Origin: Antedon bifida
Lineage: Eukaryota; Echinodermata; Crinoidea; Comatulida; Antedonidae
DNA length: 64,000 nt
Assembly (NCBI GenBank): GCA_963402885.1
Contig: OY727099.1
Coordinates: 22,153,001-22,217,000, forward strand
Direction: 5' to 3'
Under the pieces are notes generated by a model. That model had not been told where the DNA came from. It saw only the letters and a list, made by a program, of their open reading frames with translations, and made no database searches. Positions within the stretch are counted from its first letter, which is position 1; each line of letters opens with the position of its first letter. Shown piece after piece: positions 25,752 to 36,900 of this stretch. Made by a program: the position numbers and the translations under genes.

Positions 25752-28700
25752 CTAATATGCAAATCGCCTGTCTTCTGCATAACCAAGTTTCTCAAGGTTG
25801 GGTTGGCAGGCATAGTTGATCATTGGTGGTGGTCCACACATCAATATCAGGGTGTCGTCACCAGGTGGTGGCATGTTCTCTTTCAGCATATCTTCAGTGA
25901 CGAATCCAGAACTGTACTTCCATCCTACCAAGAAAGATTATTTAAGGACATACTTTAGTAATGATTATGTAATATTTTTACAATAAAACTCTGTCTACAC
26001 TATCAAACTATGACAAACAAAGTGTGATGTGCCCAAATATGGTGGTGATATGCCCAAATAGGGTAGTGATATGACATCATCATGTCATGTACATTATATT
26101 TTTTGTCACATAAAGATTGATAGTGTTGACAACATTTTTCAAAACCATATTATTTCAATCTTGTGAAAGCTCCAATGCGATATCATTTACTGTATATCAC
26201 AAGACAAGAGTTGACTTCTTTCCAATAAAACATCAGAGGGCTTAGTTTACCTTCTTCAGGTCGATCCAGAGTATACCAAAGATGGAACCTTGACTTCTGT
26301 TCGCGTGCAATCTCCTCCAACTCATCGCGAAGAAGAATATCGGCTTCGGTCTATTCAAGTAATGGAAAACAAAATTTAAAATATAGGTTAGTTTTATTCT
26401 ACAACAGAAACATTGTTACACGTGCATAATGTGTGTACACTGGACCAACATCTTTACGTCCCATTCAAATAGAATTGAAATATTTTATTTATACTGGACG
26501 AACTCTTCAGTCAAAGACTGATCTCCCAGAGGGCCCAGCAATGGTCAGTGGCTGTGATGTACTAGTACACCGACTCCAATTCATCTCGAAAGATGTACTA
26601 ATAGGCTCTTTAAAGTGCACATGAGCTAGATGTGTACACTGGACCAACAGCTTTACATCCCATCTAAAGGCCGATGAGAGAGTAATGTACGACGAAGAGC
26701 AATATGAAACAGAGAGGTCTCGAATCCATACCTTATACATTCTTGTATCATATCTTTTATAGCAATATGCTCTCTCTCTCTCTCTTGAATACTATGTTTA
26801 AAAAGTTTCCAATCAAAACTGTGCAGTGTAGTAATATTTTATTTTATACGCATCCAACAGCGAGTAAATTGCCAATTACAGAATGGATTTGAGGCTTAGA
26901 GCGTGGAGTTGAAAGAGTTGTGAGTTACAAGCCTAGCACTAGGTCAAGATTGAACCCTGGACCTTGTGATTGGAAGGCAAGAACGTTAATCACCAAGCTA
27001 CAGCTCCACAACTAGTTATTACTATTATAATTTTTACAAAATAATTTTTAAAAACTGTATTGTAGGATTTTTAAAAATATTAAATAATATGATTACTAAC
27101 TTGGTTAGCAAAGAGAAGCCAGAGATCAGTGGTGTCGTCAGAATGCTTGAACACCTCACGGATTAACTGCAACATAGGGGTGATGCCTGCAAAACAAAAC
27201 AGTTTATGATTCTAAAAAGAAAGTTTATTTTGTTGCATTGATCCTGTAACTGGCAGTTATAATCTTTGGCAAAATGATATCAAAAGAAATAGTAAAGTAG
27301 TACCTTTAGTGATTTTATTCATTTTTTATTTCAAATGTGTTAATTGAATAGAACTAGCATTTTTTAGTTTAAAACAAACTTATTTTTTTTACAATTTGTT
27401 GTATGTTCATCAGAAAAAACCGACACACAGCCTAATTGCTGAATTCAGAATTTTTTCAGCCTAAAGAATAAAAAAACTTATGTTGGCCAATTCGCTAGTT
27501 TAAAATCTAAAAAAAATGAGCCTCTGGTAGAAAATTCACTTATACATGCAATTCCATTACAAAATGTAATGCTCAATAAAAAAAACAGCAGTTCTTAATT
27601 TTGGGCTTTGCAACCAAAAAAGCTCTGTCTACACTATCAATCTAGCTTGACAAAAAAATGTGTGATATGCCCAAATATGGTAGTGATATGTTTAAATATG
27701 GTAATCATATGACATCATCATGTCTATATATGGGCACATCACATTTTTTGTCACATAAAGTTTGATAGTGTAGACAGAGCTTTAGGCCTTCACATTGGCA
27801 GTAACGTCTTTACCTGTTCCACCGGCAATGAGACCAACCTTACTGGCGGTCTTTGTCTCAGGAGGTGTCTTCTTGTCAGGTCTGATTTTAAAAGAACCTG
27901 AAACAACAAGAATTAGGAAATTACGAATCAAGACAACTCAAAAAATCATATCAACCAGAAAGAAGTACATCAGTTCAGGCATTCATTCATTTTATTAAGC
28001 CATACAAATATACAGTAAAATAAAATTACAAGTTAAGAAAAAAATTTTTTTTGTCGGCTATGGACGCCAAAAGTAAACTCAATTACTATAGCCAGCAGAC
28101 CTGACAGTCCAAACTAAGAAATTCAAACACATAAAAATACTATAATACTATATAAAGCGGTATATAAAGACACAAACCAAAAAGAAGAGAAGTGCATCAG
28201 GAGACCATTTCTGATCCAAGGTGGTTTGTTCAGACAAAACTCTTTGCCTCTCCTCACATTTTGATGCCTGGCAAAATTGCTCAAGAGGGAAAACCCAGCA
28301 CCCATGCGGTGGAGAATGGGACTTCACTATAAAATGTCTCCATTTTCTGGAAAATTCTGATTTGGATTTTATCAGGAAATAAAGAAATGTAACTTTACAG
28401 AAAAATGTGGTTTGCAGAAGGCATTTTGAAACTTTTTGAGTGGACTATGATAATTAAAGATGTATTGTCCACTTTTTTGGAATACGCCATTTTAATGTCA
28501 TATAAGTTATCCATTTTGACTAAAAATTGGATAGAAAAAATGTATTTACCTGAAGATATTGTAATTTAAAGAAAAAAATAGTCAAATTGGCTGCCAGCCA
28601 TGTGGGTTTTGGTTGAATTTAACCATTTATTTTGTCATTTTATGAGAAAAAAATTTCATTTTTTTTCTATGAAAGTGATTAACTTTATTAAAACTACAAA

Positions 28701-30635
28701 ATAACCTATCCAAAGTCTGATTTAATTAATCTTCATTTTTCATGTTTTTGGGGGACAAAATCTTTAAATAAAATATAATTTTTTATTCCTATATTTGACA
28801 ATACTACTTACCCTGCCCTTCATAATTAAGCAGTCCACTAGGTCCTTTAACTTCAATTCCATCGCCGATCTCCATGGCTTCCAGGTATTGCGACATCTTG
28901 CCACCATCCGGGAACTTGGGGTGCACATCCTTAAAGTATACCTATGGAAAAGTTTAGGAACAATAGCATTAAAAAAATATGGGAAAAATTTATATCTCGC
29001 TCTTCGGGGAGAGAGGGCTATTGTCGGTTTATCCAGGTAAGCCAGGCATGAAATAGACATTAATTATTATTTCTCACCTTAATGACAAGGTCCATGTAGC
29101 CTTTGTCATCATCACTGGTCACTGGTGTATAGGGACGGATAACAAGACCACCATCAATACGGGCAGTCAGATAGATGTGCTGACCTGTTAGGAAAAAAAG
29201 TATAAGTTTATTTGGTGTTTATAAATATACACTTGAGGACACCAAAACACAACATTACTAGCCACGCCCTGACATCGAACCCACAAGGAAAAATAGAGGA
29301 GCCCTTGGTTTAGAGAACTTGAAAACATTTCATAGGAAATTGGCCTCTATAGGGGAGTTCTACTGTAGATGCATGGAGGTATTATACTTTAGGGCAATAG
29401 GGGATTTAGAGGCAAGGACAGTTATCCTCCATTGTTAAAAAATCGATAAACTTCCCAACACAATAAATAGGGGCCAAATTACAGGAATTTAACAACCAAA
29501 AAATAGGCCTAGTACTAGTATAGAATAGATTTGTACATACCAACAGGAAGGCCTAGGATGTGCTGGGCAGACGGCAATGCAAATCTAAACCGTCTGGTGT
29601 CTGGGCTCAAAATCTAAAAATATTTTATTAACATAAAGTTATGAATATTAAAATACAGGATTATGCATTTCATCGAAGTTTGTTTAAACATTTTTTTTTT
29701 TTAAAAACATTTCTATTTCATTTATTTTAATCTGTATCTTTATCAATTTTTTGGAAAAGATATTTTTAAAACCCATTTTTTAGGTTCCTCACTGGTCAGT
29801 GATTTAGTTATAATATGTTTGAGTTTCCTCATCCCGTGTACTTATGTGCTACTTTTTATGCTGGTGTATTTTATTGAGACAAATAAAAATGAAATAAAAT
29901 GTAAAATTTATTATATATAGACATTAATCTGACTGCAAATATTATTTCAAATTTCATTTTTATACATTCATAATTACCTCCTTGTCGGCAAGGCTGAGTG
30001 TGTACTTGACATTAGGGTCCTGGAGTAACTTTGGAGGTCCCTTTTCTTTGCTTCCGCCAAGTATAAACTTTAGGAGGACTGTACCTACAATAACACCAAC
30101 ACCAATCACGAACGGCACAGACGTCTGTTGAAATAGAAATAATAATTAGGCCTAATATGTCATGATAAAACTAAAATATAAAAATACCGGTACCACAAAA
30201 AAAAAAACGTTTTTAATAATAATTTAATATAAATAGGCCTAGGCTAGGTCTGCCTATATAACATTATTATACTTATTATAGAAAAAGAAATTTTGCAAGC
30301 TACTTTTAAGATATTGATATTAGTTATAGTACTTTCTACAAATAGACCAACCAACGGATGGCATGTGGACGGATTGTGGCGTGTTCCTTGTTCCACCACA
30401 CCTACACCATTGGAAGTCAGTGGGCCACCACCCGGCGAAGCGATATCAAACACGCGCGTGCAATAGGTGCGGCCTACACAGCAGAGAGTATGTTGACTAA
30501 GCCTAGCCTCTAGGCTAGTTAGTTAGGCCTAGCCTAGTACTAGTAGCTAGCCTAAGAGTAAGTTTGTCATATGAATTGAGGCATATTTTAAGCTAATGCA
30601 ATAAAACACAATACCGCTAAATCAGTAATGCCCAT
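25752..30635 (-). CDS. CYB5R: NADH-cytochrome b5 reductase (CYB5R1/3-like), 9 exons, complete
   Basis: Flavoprotein that passes electrons from NADH to cytochrome b5, used by fatty-acid desaturation/elongation and sterol synthesis; 306 aa. Exons (minus): 30635-30615, 30124-29978, 29613-29541, 29184-29078, 28941-28812, 27897-27814, 27186-27101, 26350-26251, 25924-25752; all phases agree. A seven-residue start exon (MGITDLA) is followed by a hydrophobic anchor (about residues 9-29, [17 protein letters not shown]). Then come [11 protein letters not shown], the FAD motif RPYTPVTS (97-104), the KMSQYLE and GPSGLL blocks, the NADH-binding GGTGITPM (185-192), [14 protein letters not shown] and CGPPPM (279-284); it ends in RRFAY. 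Gly2 could be myristoylated as in mammalian CYB5R3, but position 6 is Leu, so this is uncertain. CYB5R1, R2 and R3 cannot be separated by eye. Confidence 0.97.
25986..26130. mobile_element. MITE family A copy (CYB5R intron 8)
   Basis: AACTCTGTCTACACTATCAA at the left and AGATTGATAGTGTTGAC at the right; interior GTGATGTGCCCAAATATGG and TGACATCATCATG. Confidence 0.75.
26433..26700. repeat. Dispersed repeat family D, copy 1 (CYB5R intron 7)
   Basis: Contains TGTGTACACTGGACCAACA twice (26431 and 26631), with CAGTCAAAGACTGATCTCCC and CTCGAAAGATGTACTA between them. The same blocks recur in order at 51383-51565. Non-coding; the doubled outer block suggests terminal repeats. Confidence 0.55.
26770..26786. 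repeat. (CT)n microsatellite
   Basis: Run of CTCTCTCTCTCTCTCTC in a CYB5R intron. Confidence 0.8.
26839..27009 (-). repeat. tRNA-derived SINE (family S), copy 2, CYB5R intron 7
   Basis: On the minus strand: TGTAGCTTGGTGATTAACGT, GGTCCAGGGTTCAATCTTGA, a body, and the tail end around GTTGGATGCGTATAAAAT. Same architecture as 19329-19545 and 60231-60455. Confidence 0.75.
27621..27783. mobile_element. MITE family A copy (CYB5R intron 6)
   Basis: AGCTCTGTCTACACTATCAA / TTTGATAGTGTAGACAGAGC ends are perfectly complementary. Interior GTGATATGCCCAAATATGG and CATATGACATCATCATGTC. Ends 30 bp from the donor side of exon 6. Confidence 0.85.
28454..28767. mobile_element. MITE family B copy (CYB5R intron 5)
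   Basis: TTAAAGATGTATTGTCC at the left, GGGGGACAAAATCTTTAA at the right; interior ATACGCCATTTTAATGTCAT, AAAATTGGATAGAAAAAA and AATCTTCATTTTTCATG. Confidence 0.8.
30244..30453 (-). other. Coding-like patch in CYB5R intron 1
   Basis: A GC-richer minus-strand open frame (69 codons, [20 protein letters not shown] at its start) sits between exons 1 and 2. It could be an alternative first exon or just the downstream part of a promoter CpG patch. No clean donor joins it in frame to exon 2, and it resembles no family I know. Confidence 0.2.
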
Positions 30636-31007
30636 CTTCAAGCCTGTTACTGCTCTCTTGGTAGGTTATAAAGTAAAAATAGGATACACGAAATGAAATC
30701 TCCTCCGCAAAAAGAAACCCTCACCCTGGGAAATCGTTGGAGCGGAACGAAATAATTGTTTGCTGCCACCATATCTGATGAACAGAGCAAAAGATATTAT
30801 CTAGTCTTTAATCCATGATATTATGTAGTCTATCTTTGTGAACAGCCCCTCCCTCCTCCCTAAAATTTAAAAACTATATACTGTAATATAGTGATTAGAA
30901 TATAAAATGTTTTAACCACATGTTTTTAAAATTTTTCTTTTATTTTTCAGTGTGTGAATATTTAATCATCTTTCCCTTCAATTTTTAGTTAATAAAACGG
31001 ACATTAT

Positions 31008-31145
31008 AGTCAAACCCATAAAAGTGCCCCTTCATAGTGGGGTCAGGATCGACTAGTTCTGTAGGTGTCTCTGTAGTGTATATCACCTCACTATTAACAG
31101 GAGAGTGTCCCCTCAATAGGAGTGTGTCCACATGGAAAGGATCTA
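31008..31145. repeat. Dispersed repeat family F fragment
   Basis: Blocks such as AAAGTGCCCCTTCATAGTGG and GAGAGTGTCCCCTCAATAGG; the same vocabulary recurs at 31735-31865, 39565-39745 and 46258-46390. Confidence 0.5.
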
Positions 31146-31734
31146 CTATCAACTTCTAAAAATTATGTACGAATAAATAATAAAATAGACCTCGACTTCA
31201 TTGGAAACATGAATTTTTTTATTTCAAAAGAACTATCATTCAAGATGTGACACCATTTCAGATAGTACGATTTTGAAACAATGTGAAAATTACACTAGAA
31301 ATTCAGTAGACGGAATTGAGAAAAAAATAAAGTTTTATAGGCCTCCATTCTATATTATATAACATTGATCAAGAACAGGACCAACTGCTTTACATCCCAT
31401 TCAAAGAATGAGAGTAAAGCATCTTGCCTAAGTATACAAGCTACAGACATGCTAATCCGATTCCTTTACCATACGCTATACAGTATATGGTTCTCTCCGA
31501 CTGTACAACAATTTTCTCATACCATGGCCAGCTAAAAGAAAATACCATGCTCATGGTATACATGGCTATTAAAGTACTTAAATTTATATATTTGGTCAAA
31601 AACGTTAAAATCAAGTAGATAAATAAGAGCAACATACATTATAGAGTCATGTCATCAGTAGATACTTGTAATTTTATCTACTTCATACGACATTATTAAT
31701 TATATATAATACGTTATTAAATTAATTTGATTAC

Positions 31735-31865
31735 AGTAGAACCTCTATTAAGGGGACAACTTCGAGACCGAACAAACTCTCCTTAGGAGTGTCTCTTGAA
31801 TAGGAGGTTGTCCTTATTTATTTCATAAGTGTCCCCTTTATAGCAGTGTCCCTTGAATAAATTAA
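31735..31865. repeat. Dispersed repeat family F fragment
   Basis: Starts with CAGTAGAACCTCTATTAAGG and contains TCTTGAATAGGAGGTTGTCC and AAGTGTCCCCTTTATAGCAG. Confidence 0.55.
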
Positions 31866-33936
31866 AATGAAATAAGAGATTTCATTCATTCGGATCAAGT
31901 GGGATTTCCCTGAATACTACTACTGTATCTCTTATTTCAGTACATTAATAGATGTTTTATTAAATAACGATGGTAAAATTAAGATTACCAATGGAGACAT
32001 CGAGATGTTCCATTTAAAGTACTCCTTATAAACCTGTACTTAGCCTACAACTTTGTGATTATTAACATGGCATCTTAAAGAAGTTTTACTGTATTGTTTT
32101 ACCACATCAGTAGTTCCAATATTTTGTTTAATAGAGTATCCCATTCTTTGAAGTGTTAGAGGCACTTATACATTTACTCTAATCAAACCAATGTACAGTA
32201 TTAATACGCGATCGCAAATTATAGATCTTTTATACAAGTGTGGTGTTCATGTGTTTGTGATGACGTATTATTTGATCGCTAGTGAAATACGAAATTAAAC
32301 CCAAAATTTGTAACATAAATTATTAGATCCATTACTGTATTATACCTAACTTTATAAATTTATATCAGCATAACAGTTTTACCAATGAAATACCTCAACA
32401 TTGCAATTTATATATTATATTTTCTATCTATCCACCATCAATAAATGTCAACTGCAAGGGTAATAATATAGTAGATAAACCTTTGTTTTAAATAAGTATA
32501 TCCTCATTCTCAAAACACAGCTAATATAAATACACATGGAATGAGATATTTAATGAACATAGCAAACGCCAACACAGAGCTGGTATAATAATTATCAAAA
32601 AGCTGCTGATAAAAATTGTAAAAAAAAAAAATCCTAAATGCTTTGACTAAATAAACACATTTGATAAAAAAAAACAGTATGCATATGTTGCAATATGCTA
32701 CATGCTCTCAACTGAAAAGCTGCCATTATACAAAATCTAGAACAATAATTGTAATACTTCTATAAAACTGAAAAGAAAAAAAAAATTATGTTATCTACAC
32801 TTTCACTTCCAACATTGACTATAAATTCAAATAGCAGGGAGAGTTTTGAAATACAATATTAATTTACAAAATTGTAAATTATTTTGATAAATCACACACA
32901 TTTATGAATTTAATCACTAAGGGACCATGTAAAAATATTCTTTACTATTTACTGCAGTATAACTACATTTTGTTCATAGAATCATAGAAAATGTAGTTAC
33001 TGCAGTAACATGACATGATTCCTAAATAAATCTAAAAGAAAATGCTAGGTTTCGTAAAAGTGCATTGCACGATTAAATTTGTTATTAATAATTAGTGGTA
33101 GTGTTTACTACTTTAAGAAACAAACCGGTTGATAGGTTGTTTTTAATATTTACAGTAGAACGTACTAAAAATCTTTGTGTAAACTTTAGCCATTCTCAAA
33201 AAATTTCAGTTAATAAACATATTATTATATTTCAAATTTACTTATTGTAAAAATGGTATAAATTTAGCTGTTTCATATATATATATTTTTCCAACTTGCT
33301 TTCATATCATTTTAGTTTTTCATATAAAATTAACAAAACCGCTATTGAGTAGAGTATAGTAATTGCATAACTCATATATGCTGAATTTTAATTGGTCAAA
33401 TCATTCAAGTTTTTTTTTATAGCCTTTTAATTTTAAGTATTTGGAGTAACTTTTGTTTATATAACAATCCATGGACCCATCATTTAAGATACAAAAGGCA
33501 AAAGAAAAAGCTCAAGTTGAAATTAAAAAGAAAATAAGTTAAAGAAAATAAAATTTGAAAGACTGGTATAACTAGTACACAGTATAATGAACTAATAATT
33601 GAATTTCTATGTGAAAATTGAAACAGAACCGTATAAATGGCAGTTTGCACTATCTTCACTATCAAGTTTTAACCTGTAATACTGTAAATTATCTAATACG
33701 CATTGGGACGTTGATACAGATATTGAATGTGGCAGTTATTTTAAAGTGGCGCTATTCATACAAGTTGAGTTGCCCAGATTAATAAGGCAGGCAAATAGTG
33801 TAGCGCGATGCCTTTGACACAAATGTTTAGTATGCTGCTTTAACATTAATACATTTAAATCGGGCATGACTTATAATTTTTAAAGTTTCTACGTCAACTT
33901 TTAAATAATTGTTTACGGAATACCATGGTAACCTTA

Positions 33937-36900
33937 TTACGATTGCTTTGCGGAGCTTAGTCGGCAGTAGCGAAGAAATTTGAAAACCAAGTTTGTGACG
34001 AGATACCAGAGGTTGCGGGCGAGTTGCGATCGAGCGATGAGTACACGCCATAATATGACAGCTAAGACGGTGTTACACGTCCAACGGATATTACGCAGCC
34101 TGAAAGAAAAAAAAAACCAATGTTATTTTTTTCAGAGTGAATGAATGAAGAAAAAAGATCAAATGTACCACCCCCTCCATTAGGACACGCCTATTCAGAG
34201 GACACTCCCATTCAGAGGACACCCCCATTAAGAGGACACCCCCATTAAGAGGACACCCCTATTCAGTGGACACACCTATTCAGTGGACACACCTATCCAT
34301 TTTTTTTCTTCTATGCTCTGTTTTGGGTTAACCAACTAGAATAGGTGTTTAGCACCTGTTTGGTCTTTCCTTGCCTTTTACACTAAAAGCTGAATAAATA
34401 AAAATTGTAAAAAAATAAAAATTATTATGGCAAACTTGTTGGGTTCCAAATTTGTCCCCTTAATAGGAGTTCTACTGTAATCATTTCTTACATTTTAATA
34501 TGACTTCTAGCAGCTGGTAGATCTGAGAGGTTTTCCTTCAGTACGAATTTCTTTGTACCGATACAATAGTTTTCCAGGTAAGTTGGCCAATGTAGTGGTC
34601 TAACATCAAGGAAGAAAGTCTGAAAATAAGAAAAGAAATAATAAAATTTCACAGTAAAAATTACCTTTTTTTTTAAAGCACAAAGGAAATTGAAATGTGA
34701 TGTGGGGTTTTATTGGCAGATGACATTATTTTTATGTTTTCTCTTGATTATTGCACTGTTTTTGTATTGTGTCTCAGAGCAACACAACTTGCAATGTATA
34801 TTGTGCTGTTATGCAAACAATATAAATAAACAAAAATTGTTTTTACCTTCTTGTCTTCTTCTGTCATCAACGTCTGCAAAAGTTGTGAGTTGTTATTGGT
34901 CCATTCCCAGTTGTTTGTTGTAAAGAACTCCAGTGTGGCAACTGCCTTCTGCATTTTATCGTATATCTTCATCATTCTGTTTAATTGGATCATAGAATAT
35001 CAACAATTGAATAAATCTAGTTTACTTTCTGGTTTAAACTGGCTAAAACTAGTTTACTTTGTGGTTTAACCTAGCTAAAACTAGTTCAATTCATTTATTT
35101 AAATATCAAGGAGTTTGAGATATGAATAAATGTAAAATAGAACTGTTTAATTTCTGGTTTAATCTGGCTATAAAACTAGTTTAATTTCTTGTTTAATCTG
35201 GCTAAAACTAGTTTGTTTAATCTCTTGTTTAATCTGGCTAAAACTAGTTTAATTTCTTGTTTAATCTGGCTAAAACTAGTTTAATTTCTTGTTTAATCTG
35301 GCTAAAACTAGTTTAATTTCTTGTTTAATCTGGCTAAAACTATTTTTGGATTACACCACTTTTTATTCATGTACAATACCATTGGTTTTGATTAACTTAC
35401 CTAGGCTTCTGTCCAGTCACCCAAAGGTAGAAATCAATCATCATGCTAGGAATCTTTGTGCCGACTGTGTTCCAATATTCATATGCCATACTACAAAGTT
35501 AACAAGAAAAACATAAGTTAAAAAAAAAATAACATTTTACATTTCAAACAAGACAAACACTATCTTAATGAGAGTAATTTTTCTAGGCATGTTGATCACT
35601 TACTGGCTTTGGGTGAAGCATGCTCTTGGCCTTCTGAAGGCTTTCTCCAGTGGTGTCTTCATGTAATAAACGGGCACATCCTCTGAAAAAAATGAATAAA
35701 AGAACCATAGTCAAATCAATGTTTAATTTTGTTAATATTATTATTAATGTAAGCTTGTCAAGCTCGGTTCTCATTTGGACACTACACGTGATGTAAGCCT
35801 AACGCAAGTGAGTTGACCAATCACAAGCAACAGTTGGATGTTCCATCGCGTCATGATTGGTCAAATTACTTACGATGGTCTTACATCTATGCTTTTCGCC
35901 CAAGTGTAACCAAGTTTCATAACTAATAGTGATAAATAATAATTATAATTATTTTAAATAATTAAGTGTATTTACCTATGTCGCCCCATCTTGAAGGGTT
36001 GGTAGCACTGGTGACGCAATTAAATACAGGCACGGAATCAGGTCTGTCAAAAGAAAACCAAAGGAAAGCGATTAATAACTAAGATATCTACATATCTTTT
36101 ACCTAGATTTCCTTCACAAATCTACTGTAAATCTAGGTTCAGAATCCGAGGATCAGTATCAGGGTCAAACGGTGAGGATTATTACCTTTAATCTTTTCTC
36201 TTACAATAGATCTCATTGATCGTTAAACTACAGTTAAAAGAGGCCTTTCAAATCTTAATCCACAAAAGCACAGGATTAAAAAGGGCAGAATTTATCACCA
36301 CAATTGTAAACTTTCCAATGCGTGAATATTACCAGCTTTTGCACTACACAATTCTTCACTTTATCTAACCATAGATATCATACATTAGGCTCTGTCTACA
36401 CTATCAAACTTTTTGTTACAACAAAACTATGATGTGCCCATATATGGACATGATGATGTCATATCACTACCATTTAAGCATATCACTACCATATTTAAGC
36501 ATATCACTACCATATTTAAGCATATCACTACCATATTTAAGCATATCACTATCATATTTAAGCATATCACCCGCTTTTTTGTCAAGCTAGTTTGATAGTG
36601 TAGACAGAGCATAAGAAGCAGCAACTGATACATACTTTTTGACAGCGGTATGCCAAGCTGCTGCAATCATCATGTTCACCACATAGTCAACGGGTGAGAT
36701 GTCCACAATGGCTTCGGTGTCTCCCTTCATGCTACGCAGTAACCCCTTACCAGTCTGTAAATAAATAGGCACATTGTGTTGAAAAGATCAGTTCATATTT
36801 GCACCATTCCGTACAAATCTTATGTGTGCGGTTGAGAAAATGTTCATAACCCAGAGTTTCTCTGGCCACTGGAGTAAATCATCCTGTTTTTTGTCCCTTT

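Larger units (their letters stand above)
30640..33936. other. Intergenic region between CYB5R and FAR1
   Basis: No coding exon recognised; the left edge contains the CYB5R promoter and the right edge the FAR1 3' UTR. Fragments of the dispersed 'gtcccctTAATAGGAG' repeat occur at 31008-31145 and 31735-31865, and a family D fragment at 31376-31430. Otherwise AT-rich unique sequence. Confidence 0.5.

Noticed and set aside
34492..34619. FAR1 lacking its membrane anchor (frame ends HIKM then stop)
   Set aside because: As a genomic truncation this is wrong: a downstream exon at 33937-34099 restores the anchor in the correct phase. Kept only as a possible intron-retention form.
36413..36666. Open frames with repeated FKHITTI / VICLNMV peptides
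   Set aside because: Translation of the 20-bp tandem unit inside a family A MITE, not a repeat protein.
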